In this document: positions 1 through 7,385 of the stretch, in pieces
Layout: every line of letters starts with the position of its first letter
How positions within the stretch are numbered: position 1 is the first letter of the stretch
Source of the DNA: Pirellula sp.
GTDB taxonomy: Bacteria; Planctomycetota; Planctomycetia; Pirellulales; Pirellulaceae
Direction: 5' to 3'
DNA length: 64,000 bases
NCBI GenBank assembly: GCA_021300155.1
Contig: JAJTID010000093.1
Location: forward strand, 1 to 64,000
Translations under genes and position numbers: made by a program
The notes under the pieces: generated by a model
What the model was told of the DNA's origin: nothing
What the model saw: the letters and a program-made list of their open reading frames with translations, nothing else
Databases searched by the model: none

Positions 1-57
1 ACGTCCGTGAACGACTTAGCAACTATCCTTGGTAATGCCTCAGACGAAGTTACTGCG

Positions 58-136
58 AAAGCCGTATATGGGAAATCTGTACGTACGGTTTGACGAGGGG
101 GAGGGCTCGGCCAAAAGCCGACCCTCTCTACTCTAC
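58..136 (+). ncRNA. Group II intron 3' end (domains V and VI)
   Basis: Positions 58-91 fold as a domain V hairpin. The lower stem 60-66 pairs with 84-90 and carries the AGC triad against GTT. A two-base CG bulge lies at 82-83, and the upper stem ends in a GAAA-containing loop near 72-76. Domain VI follows: 101-111 pairs with 117-126 around an AAAA loop, then a CTACTCTAC tail with a candidate branch-point A and an AY 3' end near 136. This order is the hallmark of bacterial group II introns. The intron body and any reverse transcriptase lie left of the window. The exact 3' splice site is inferred. Confidence 0.7.
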
Positions 137-199
137 TGGCTCAACTGTATGGTGCCAGGTATTGCCAGGTATGTTTTGTATTGCCGACATCGTAGCGGG

Positions 200-511
200 T
201 CAGTTGAGGCAGGTGGATAGGATGCTGACGGCTTGAAAAAGTTCATACCAATGTCGAAACGTTTCTAGCGTGTCGACTACCAACGCATCTTCGCGATGGA
301 ATCCAACTTCGCTGATGCGGATCGTTTCATCAAGAAAATGGCCTCGAACGGGTGCTTCGATGTTTGTCAACTCGTAAGGCTCATCATCCAATTCTTCGAT
401 GGGAAGAGTTTTTCCCATCACTTGATGAACAACCCATAATGCTGCTCGATCCAGATCCGCACTATCCACTACCGCTTGAACCGAACCGCTTTGAACGTAA
501 AACTTGGCCAT
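200..511 (-). CDS. Small conserved-type hypothetical protein
   Basis: This is a 103-residue acidic protein with no recognised domain, signal peptide or membrane segment. The ATG at 511 is preceded by a good Shine-Dalgarno (AGGAAGAA) about 8 bases upstream, which supports real translation. The N-terminus (MAKFYVQSGSVQAVVDSADL) looks like a short beta/alpha fold and resembles small hypothetical proteins common in planctomycetes. The gene sits between the group II intron end and a repeat-rich intergenic stretch, so the neighbours give no clue to function. Confidence 0.6.
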   Translation of the reverse strand: MAKFYVQSGSVQAVVDSADLDRAALWVVHQVMGKTLPIEELDDEPYELTNIEAPVRGHFLDETIRISEVGFHREDALVVDTLETFRHWYELFQAVSILSTCLN

Positions 512-1012
512 GATGATTTCTTCCTTGATCTTTGCTAAAAAGGGGGGCAGGTATTCAACCGCTCTGCCCCCGCGTGAGGGCTGCGGGAGCAGAGGGTTGA
601 ATCACATTTGGGAGTGTCAAGGCTCACGTGTTGGATGTTGTGGCTCAGCGACCGAGAGTTCTATCCAAGTTCTCAAGGTCGTTTGCCCTGACACAATACT
701 TATCGCATCCCCCTGTGACACCAAAGGTCACGCGGCAGAATTATTTCTGGCAACTTGACTTCCAAAGCAAGAAACTCTTGCAGAGAACCGGTGGATTCGT
801 TTTCCCGTTGGTTATAATGGGACAGCCGAAAGAAAGTCGAAGTAGGCTTGGGTTCCCGGGCGCCATGAAAACCACGGAAATCCAACCGCTCGGGACAATG
901 GTCCTAAGCTACGATCATATTTGCTCGGGACAATGGTCCCAAGCTACAGTCACACCGGCTCGGGACATTGGTCCCGAGCTAATACACGCTTCCCTCCTCA
1001 TTTCCCACCAAA
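512..1012. other. Intergenic region with palindromic repeats
   Basis: About 500 bases lack a convincing gene. Open frames here have no recognisable features. The right half holds three copies of a 23-bp imperfect palindrome (listed separately), the last ending 32 bases before the cytochrome gene. A G/C-rich inverted segment at 541-575 could be a weak hairpin. Any promoter for the 1013 gene must lie inside or between the repeats. Confidence 0.5.
888..980. repeat. Three copies of a 23-bp palindromic repeat
   Basis: The unit GCTCGGGACAATGGTCCC followed by AAGCT or a close variant occurs at 888-910, 923-945 and 958-980. The third copy (ACATTGGTCCCGAGC) is almost a perfect palindrome. The 923-945 copy is repeated exactly, in reverse orientation, at 25688-25710. 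The pattern suggests a REP-like dispersed element able to form hairpins in RNA. Function is unknown. Confidence 0.75.
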
Positions 1013-4000
1013 ATGCAGCAAAACACCGTACGGATTTCCCTGGCGATCGCTTTTGCCGCATGGAGCACCGTTGACTTCCATGCGTTGAGCTTCCCTGCCA
1101 TGGTCTCTGCGAATGCCACCGCGGCCGATGGTATCGACTTTGATCGCGATATTCGACCGATTCTGTCCGACCACTGCTTTACGTGCCACGGTCCAGACAG
1201 TAACAAACGCCAAGCTGGACTGCGACTCGATCAAAAAGAAGCTGCTTTCCGTCCCTTGGAATCGGGTGACACTGCCATCGTTGCTGGTCAAGTAGGTTCG
1301 AGCGAGTTGATTCACAGGATCACCTCGACCGATGACGCATTGGTCATGCCACCTCCAGGCGAAGGTAAACCACTTACCAAATCACAAGTGGAGTTGCTGT
1401 CGAGATGGATTTCCGAGGGAGCCACGTGGTCCAATCACTGGGCATTCGAGCCGGTGAAATCACCGACCGTCCCTGTCGATAATCTTGCTGCGGGCACCAT
1501 CGCAAACCCTATCGACGCTTTTGTTCTACGTCGTCTCCATCGCGAGGGCCTATCTCAATCCCCTCGCGAATCCAAAGAACGATTGCTGCGCCGTTTGTCT
1601 CTCGACTTAACGGGCCTGCCACCGACCATACAAGATGTTGACGCTTTCCTGCAGGATACCTCTGCAAACGCTATCGAAAAAGTTGTCGATCGATTGCTGG
1701 AAAGTCCGCACTTTGGCGAACGCATGGCGATGCCATGGTTGGATCTGGCTCGTTACGGAGATACGAGTGGTTATCACAACGACTCGCTTCGAGATATGTG
1801 GCTTTGGCGAGAATGGGTTGTCAAGGCGTTCAATGCGAACATGCCCTTCGATCAATTTACGACGGAGCAACTCGCGGGAGATCTAATACCCAATGCAACC
1901 ATCCAACAGCAGATCGCCAGTGGCTTTCATCGCAATGTCATGACGAGCGATGAAGGTGGCCTGATCGACGCCGAGTATCGCAATTTGTACGTGGTGGATC
2001 GCGTGGCAACGACGGGCGTTACTTGGCTAGGATTGACGATCGCTTGTGCCCAGTGTCACGATCACAAATACGACCCAACTACACAAGAAGACTTCTATAA
2101 ACTCTACGCCTTCTTCAACAACGTGCCTGAGACAGGGAAAGATGGCGTGCGCGATCGCAATCCGAAGCCTTTCTTGCGAGTACCTTCGGAAGAGCAATCC
2201 AAACAGCTTCGGCAATACGAAGAAGAACTCGCGGCCGCTGCCACCAAACTGGAAGCATTGACGAAGTTGGCAAATGAAAAGCAAATCGCTTGGGAAGCCG
2301 AACTCGTCGCCTCTGGACAACAAACCACGCCACCTATCGCTGATGCGCACTTTCCACTCGAGTCGTCTGGCGACAGCAATCCCATCGGCGAAGAGACAAT
2401 CAAAGCAGAGTCGCATGGCAAACCCAAGTTCGTCGACGGCTTGATTGGAAAGAGTTTTCAATCGAATGCAAAAACATGGTTCGAATATGGAGATCGTTTT
2501 GCCTTCGAAAGGGACGAGTCTTTTAGTGTAAGCGCGAATCTGTTTGTTACATCCAAGGGCGGTGCTCCGTTCGGCAAAATGGATGACAAGAATGGGGCGA
2601 AAGGTTGGGACTTGGAGTTCCACGGTCTACGACCGAGCGTGCATCTCATCCATCAATGGCCAAAGAACGCGATCCACATTCAAGCCGATCAGGATGTTGT
2701 CGCAGATGCATTTACCAATATCACATTCACGTACGACGGATCAGGCAAAGCGGCAGGGCTCAAGCTTTATGTGAATGGTGTATTGGCCAGGGTAAGTGTC
2801 AAAGAAGACGGACTTACCGACTCGATTCGAACAACGACTCCCTTCAGTATCGGCAGACGCGGCAATTCGAGTACGCCATTCGAAGGGCGAATCGATGAAG
2901 TGCAGATCTTCCAACGGGAGCTAACGCCGACTGAAGTGACGAACTCCACCCTCGGGCATATTCGTTCCATCGCTAGCATCAGTGTGGAAAAACGAGATGC
3001 GAAGCAAAAAAGCGATATTGAAAAGTTCTTTCGTGAAACTCAGTACCTGGAGTTAGCGGAACAGCTCAAGGCGAAGAATGCTCTTCAAAAAACTAAAGAG
3101 GATTTTGAGAACTCCATCCCGAACACGATGGTAATGTCGGAGATGGAAAAGCCTCGCGATACGTTCATCAAAGTTCGAGGCAACTACGATCAGGATGGAA
3201 CAAAAGTTGAGGCAGCAGGGCTATCCTTTCTTCCTCCGATAAAACCACGTGAAGATGGCAAACCGTTGAATCGACTGCAACTATCCCATTGGCTTACCTC
3301 TCCAGAACATCCTTTGACTTCGCGTGTAGCTGTCAATCGTTGGTGGACGATTCTATTTGGAACGGGGATCGTCAAGACAACGAACGACTTCGGAATCCAA
3401 GGAGAACGACCTAGCGATCCAGAGTTGCTCGATTGGCTCGCGTCCGACTTCAAAAAGGATTGGGATATCAAACGTGCAGTCAAGCAAATCGTGATGAGTG
3501 CAACCTATCAACAAACCTCACGTAGCTCGGCGGATTTGCAATCGCGGGATCAAGAGAATCGGCTTTTAGCGCGAGGACCTAGGCAGCGGTTGGATGCGGA
3601 ATTGCTCCGAGACAACGCATTGTCGATCGCAGGCATATTGAATCCAGCCATTGGAGGCAAAAGCATCAAGCCTTATCAGCCAGAAGGGACATGGGAGATC
3701 AACGAGATGAGCGGCTACAAATACGAAAAGTCCAAAGGAGCGGATCTTTATCGACGCGGACTTTACGTTTATTGGAGACGATCTACCGTCTACCCATCGT
3801 TCGTAACGCTCGATGCTCCAACACGCGAGTTTTGCCAAACGCAACGGGCCAAAACCAGCACCCCTTTGCAGTCCTTGGTCTTGATGAATGATCCAGTCTT
3901 TGTCGAAGCGGCTCGAGCGATGGCGCAGCGAACCTTGACGCAACCTAACCTCGACATGAATCAACGATTGGAATTGGCATGGCGACTCGCTCTCGCTCGA

Positions 4001-4204
4001 AGGCCGCTGGCTCAAGAATTTGGCATTCTTCAACGTACCCTAGATCGACAACTGGCTACATATCGTGCGGACCCTGCAGCCGCGAAGTCATTCGCCAGTG
4101 TCGGTGATTTGGAGAAGCCCGCGTCCTTGGATGATGTAGAGTTGGCCGCTTGGACAGCTCTTTGTAATGTACTATTGAACTTAAACGAAACCATTTCCAA
4201 CTGA
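1013..4204 (+). CDS. PSCyt1/DUF1549/LamG/DUF1553 planctomycete cytochrome protein
   Basis: This 1063-residue exported protein starts with a signal-like segment (residues 1-38). A PSCyt1 c-type haem domain follows with CFTCH at 55-59. A DUF1549 (PSCyt2) domain spans roughly 160-370 and contains a second haem-like CAQCH near 345-349. A laminin-G/concanavalin-like domain lies near 455-630, a short helical linker follows, and DUF1553 (PSD1) covers about 745-1010. The LamG insertion between the two DUFs suggests carbohydrate or surface binding. These proteins are strongly expanded in planctomycetes and are usually encoded next to a DUF1501 protein, as here (5-base gap). The biochemical role of the family is unproven; periplasmic redox linked to polymer breakdown is an inference. 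Confidence 0.93.
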   Translation: MQQNTVRISLAIAFAAWSTVDFHALSFPAMVSANATAADGIDFDRDIRPILSDHCFTCHGPDSNKRQAGLRLDQKEAAFRPLESGDTAIVAGQVGSSELIHRITSTDDALVMPPPGEGKPLTKSQVELLSRWISEGATWSNHWAFEPVKSPTVPVDNLAAGTIANPIDAFVLRRLHREGLSQSPRESKERLLRRLSLDLTGLPPTIQDVDAFLQDTSANAIEKVVDRLLESPHFGERMAMPWLDLARYGDTSGYHNDSLRDMWLWREWVVKAFNANMPFDQFTTEQLAGDLIPNATIQQQIASGFHRNVMTSDEGGLIDAEYRNLYVVDRVATTGVTWLGLTIACAQCHDHKYDPTTQEDFYKLYAFFNNVPETGKDGVRDRNPKPFLRVPSEEQSKQLRQYEEELAAAATKLEALTKLANEKQIAWEAELVASGQQTTPPIADAHFPLESSGDSNPIGEETIKAESHGKPKFVDGLIGKSFQSNAKTWFEYGDRFAFERDESFSVSANLFVTSKGGAPFGKMDDKNGAKGWDLEFHGLRPSVHLIHQWPKNAIHIQADQDVVADAFTNITFTYDGSGKAAGLKLYVNGVLARVSVKEDGLTDSIRTTTPFSIGRRGNSSTPFEGRIDEVQIFQRELTPTEVTNSTLGHIRSIASISVEKRDAKQKSDIEKFFRETQYLELAEQLKAKNALQKTKEDFENSIPNTMVMSEMEKPRDTFIKVRGNYDQDGTKVEAAGLSFLPPIKPREDGKPLNRLQLSHWLTSPEHPLTSRVAVNRWWTILFGTGIVKTTNDFGIQGERPSDPELLDWLASDFKKDWDIKRAVKQIVMSATYQQTSRSSADLQSRDQENRLLARGPRQRLDAELLRDNALSIAGILNPAIGGKSIKPYQPEGTWEINEMSGYKYEKSKGADLYRRGLYVYWRRSTVYPSFVTLDAPTREFCQTQRAKTSTPLQSLVLMNDPVFVEAARAMAQRTLTQPNLDMNQRLELAWRLALARRPLAQEFGILQRTLDRQLATYRADPAAAKSFASVGDLEKPASLDDVELAAWTALCNVLLNLNETISN

Positions 4205-4209
4205 TTGCT

Positions 4210-5655
4210 ATGGAACTTCAAGATCGATTGCAAACGCTCCTTCATCGCCGCATCTTTCTTCAGAATAGCTCGACGGGAATCGGTGCGATTGCCTTGGCGA
4301 GCCTGACGAACCCGAAAGCATTCTCCGGAGAAGATGAGACGGCACTTCGAGTTCCCGGTGCGTTGCAAAAACTGCACATGAAACCGCGTGCAAAACGGAT
4401 CATCTATCTGTTTATGTCGGGAGCGCCGTCCCAATTGGATTTGTTCGATCCGAAACCGAAGCTAACGGAGATGACCGGCAAGGATCTTCCGGATAGTGTT
4501 CGGCAAGGCCAACGTATCACAACGATGACCAGCGGGCAGAAGAATCTTTTTTGCGTTGGCTCCCCATTCAAGTTCGAGAGGTATGGCAGCGCCGGCATGG
4601 ATATCTCGGAACTGTTGCCCAATCTAACGAAGATCGTGGACGAGTGTACGTTTGTGAAAACAATGAATACAGATCCCATCAATCACGATCCGGCTGTTAC
4701 GTTCTTTGCAACGGGTAATCAACAACCGGGCCGTCCGACCATGGGTGCATGGCTCGCCTATGGTATGGGTGCCGAGAGTGCTGAGTTGCCCGCTTTCGTA
4801 GTGTTAACCAGTGGTGGAGGTGGCCAAACGCTTCAAACTCGCTACTGGGGAAGTGGCTTTCTCCCCGCTCAATACGCGGGCGTACAATTTCGAAATGCCG
4901 GCGATCCCGTTCTGTTCGTCTCCAATCCGCCGGGCGTCAGTAGCACAACCCGTCGCGAGCTTTTGGATGCGACCAAGGAATTGAATCAGATGGCTTTTGG
5001 GCATCTGGGAGATCCTGCGATCGAAGCACAAATCGCGAATTACGAGCTTGCATTCCGCATGCAATCCAGCGTTCCGGAGTTAACGGATCTTTCTCAAGAA
5101 TCGAAAGAGACGCTCGAGCTTTATGGAGCGACTCCAGGAAAGCCCTCGTTTGCCAACAACTGTCTCTTGGCGCGTCGCATGGTAGAACGTGGTGTTCGAT
5201 TTATTCAGTTGTGTCACCGAGATTGGGATCATCATGGTGGATTGCCAAAGGGCCTTCCAACAAAATGCAAGGAGACAGATCAAGGAGCGGCAGCGCTTGT
5301 CATGGATCTGAAACAACGCGGATTGTTGGAAGATACGATCGTCGTTTGGGGCGGAGAGTTTGGTCGAACAGCTTACAGCCAAGGACAGATCAAGCCGGAT
5401 GACTTTGGTCGCGATCACCATCCTCGTTGCTTCACGATTTGGATGGCCGGGGGAGGGATGCGCCGAGGATACGTTCATGGTGAGACCGACGAATTTGGCT
5501 ACAATGTTGTGCGCGATCCCGTTCATGTGCATGATCTGCACGCGACCCTGCTGCACCAACTCGGCGTGGATCATAAGAAACTGACCTATCGCCATGAAGG
5601 TCGCGATTACCGACTGACCGACGTCGCAGGAAACGTCATTCGCGAATTGATCTAA
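4210..5655 (+). CDS. DUF1501 domain protein with Tat-type signal
   Basis: This 481-residue protein is in an operon with the upstream PSCyt1/DUF1553 gene. The N-terminus carries a twin-arginine motif (HRRIFLQ, R13-R14) followed by a short hydrophobic stretch, so Tat export is likely. The rest matches DUF1501, a sulfatase/alkaline-phosphatase-like fold: FMSGAPSQLDLFDPKP near 70-86, WDHHGG near 340 and VVWGGEFGRT near 380. The His/Asp-rich positions suggest metal binding. The pairing with a multidomain cytochrome is the standard planctomycete arrangement. The substrate is unknown. Confidence 0.93.
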   Translation: MELQDRLQTLLHRRIFLQNSSTGIGAIALASLTNPKAFSGEDETALRVPGALQKLHMKPRAKRIIYLFMSGAPSQLDLFDPKPKLTEMTGKDLPDSVRQGQRITTMTSGQKNLFCVGSPFKFERYGSAGMDISELLPNLTKIVDECTFVKTMNTDPINHDPAVTFFATGNQQPGRPTMGAWLAYGMGAESAELPAFVVLTSGGGGQTLQTRYWGSGFLPAQYAGVQFRNAGDPVLFVSNPPGVSSTTRRELLDATKELNQMAFGHLGDPAIEAQIANYELAFRMQSSVPELTDLSQESKETLELYGATPGKPSFANNCLLARRMVERGVRFIQLCHRDWDHHGGLPKGLPTKCKETDQGAAALVMDLKQRGLLEDTIVVWGGEFGRTAYSQGQIKPDDFGRDHHPRCFTIWMAGGGMRRGYVHGETDEFGYNVVRDPVHVHDLHATLLHQLGVDHKKLTYRHEGRDYRLTDVAGNVIRELI

Positions 5656-5975
5656 GCCCAGCTTGTTGGTTCATGCTGAGCCGTTGGGCGCTATCGGGCG
5701 CTATCCCCGGTTGTCGGCTGTGGCGAAGCCACTAAACCGCGGCTAGCTCAGCGGTCGGGGGCAACGCGGGTTTCAGGAGGGTTGGGGCTTGCCCCCACGC
5801 TCCGCAGCTTTGGAGTTCTAGGACGCCAGAACGGTGTCCGGTCGGGTCGAGCCCGATCCGGACGAAAGAGCTCGGCGGTCGGGGGTAATGCGGGATTCAG
5901 GAGGGCAGGGGCTTGATCGGCTAGTAGCGCCCAAACGGCTCAATAAATCAGCAGTCACCTATGAAGGAACGGCAC
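5656..5975. other. Intergenic region with a 46-bp direct repeat
   Basis: This 320-base gap lies between two convergent genes and is G/C-rich. It holds two copies of a 46-bp direct repeat (5746-5791 and 5870-5915). No gene or T-tract terminator was seen. Confidence 0.5.
5746..5915. repeat. Direct repeat pair, 46 bp each
   Basis: Copies at 5746-5791 and 5870-5915 share the core GCGGTCGGGGG, CGGG and TTCAGGAGGG, ending in GGGGCTTG, with about six mismatches. The first copy continues into GCCCCCACGC, which can pair with its own GGTTGGGGC. This looks like an intergenic repetitive element, not coding sequence. Confidence 0.65.
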
Positions 5976-7385
5976 TCAGGATGTACGTTTTCTAAACCAG
6001 AAAAAGGGCAGCCCTAGTAGGATAAGAACGCATCCTATCAATGCTTCGACTGGCTTTCCGATAAAGATGCTATAGATAAACCAGCTATAGACGATCAAAT
6101 AGATCGCAGGAATCCACGGATAGCCTGGCGTTCGAAAGGGACGTTCTTGGTTCGGTTGTGTTCTTCGGAGAATCACGACAGCTGCGACAGCCAATGCATA
6201 AAAGATACTGGCGGCAAACACAATGCAATCGGTGAGCAAATCAAAAATGGTGTTGTTCTTGAAGTAGCTGTAGTACTGAATCAAACACGCCGAGACAATC
6301 ACTAGCACTCCGGCCAGGATCGCTTGCGTGAGAATAGCAGCAACGGGAGTTCTAAATTTATTGTGCAAGCGTCCGAACCGCTCAGGCAACAAACCATCTC
6401 GACCCATGGCATAGGTAACACGCGGCGATGTTAGCAAGTTGCTATTGATGGTACCCAATGTGCTTATCACAATGCCGATCGACATAAGAACTCCACCGAT
6501 GCTACCGAAGAATTTTGCGACCAAGATTTCGGCAACGTGTTCGCGATTCTCCGGCCTGACCATTTCTTCGATAGGGACGACCGCATAGTAAGAAGCGTTG
6601 GCGGCGACATACAACAGGCCTAGCAATCCAATTCCACCGATCAAGGCGAGTGGCAAGTTTTTGCTCGGATTTTTGACTTCTTCTGCGACTGGTACAACAC
6701 CTTCCCAACCATTGAAAGCCCACATGACGGCGAGCAATACAGCGGCAGCCTGGGCGGGCAAGCCTTCCTTTTCAGGAGTCACAGTTTCAAAGAATCGCCC
6801 CGATTCGAATTGAAACGTTCCCAGCCAACTAAACACGACAGGTGACAGCGCGATGGTGACAACCATAGCGCACTTGATAACTGTTGTCGCTGCCTGCATG
6901 CGTCCACCCCACACGACGCCACAAATGTTGACTATGGCCAACGCCATTACAATAGCAATTGCGATCGGGACGGAAGCGGTCATCGGCAGCTCGATACCGG
7001 AGGCGCGTGTTATGGAAGCGACACATACAACAGCCAATGCTCCTGTCGACGCAGGACGCGCAAAGAGGAACTCTTGCCAGCCGAACAAAAAAGCCATCCA
7101 TTTTCCGTAGGCTTCGCGCAGATACACATAGAGTCCGCCGGCTTGCGGATGCATCGAGGAGAGCTCGGCAAGACAAAAGCCTCCCATGACACAGAGTGCC
7201 GCGCCGACCAACCAAATTGTCATGATGAGCGGAAACGAGCCAGCGTCTGCCGCGATACGCCCCGGCTTGACAAAGATACCACTGCCAATGGTATTGCCGA
7301 TAACGACCGCAATGGCCATCCACAGCCCCAGCCCTCGATGTAGAGTTGGGCCGGTTGTGGATCTCTCAGAATCGTTTTGCATCAT
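5976..7385 (-). CDS. APC-family amino acid/organic acid permease
   Basis: This is a 469-residue polytopic inner-membrane protein with about 12 hydrophobic segments. The N-terminal signature IGNTIGSGIFVKPG is the unwound TM1 substrate-binding motif of the amino acid-polyamine-organocation superfamily. The WAFNGWEG stretch lies in the TM6 region. I chose the ATG at 7385 because its first base overlaps the stop of the upstream dehydrogenase (TAATG); the longer open frame to 7424 would run into that gene. As last gene of the larA-kinase-dehydrogenase operon it may import the hydroxyacid or a related amino/keto acid. That substrate assignment is inference. Confidence 0.9.
   Translation of the reverse strand: MMQNDSERSTTGPTLHRGLGLWMAIAVVIGNTIGSGIFVKPGRIAADAGSFPLIMTIWLVGAALCVMGGFCLAELSSMHPQAGGLYVYLREAYGKWMAFLFGWQEFLFARPASTGALAVVCVASITRASGIELPMTASVPIAIAIVMALAIVNICGVVWGGRMQAATTVIKCAMVVTIALSPVVFSWLGTFQFESGRFFETVTPEKEGLPAQAAAVLLAVMWAFNGWEGVVPVAEEVKNPSKNLPLALIGGIGLLGLLYVAANASYYAVVPIEEMVRPENREHVAEILVAKFFGSIGGVLMSIGIVISTLGTINSNLLTSPRVTYAMGRDGLLPERFGRLHNKFRTPVAAILTQAILAGVLVIVSACLIQYYSYFKNNTIFDLLTDCIVFAASIFYALAVAAVVILRRTQPNQERPFRTPGYPWIPAIYLIVYSWFIYSIFIGKPVEALIGCVLILLGLPFFWFRKRTS

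Noticed and set aside
29..220. Plus-strand open frame of 63 codons
   Set aside because: It runs through the group II intron domains V and VI, which explain the sequence better; no protein features were seen.
5741..5800. tRNA-like stretch (GGCTAGCTCAGCGGTCGGGG)
   Set aside because: It resembles the D-arm of a tRNA but no acceptor, anticodon or T arm could be folded, and the sequence is part of a direct repeat.
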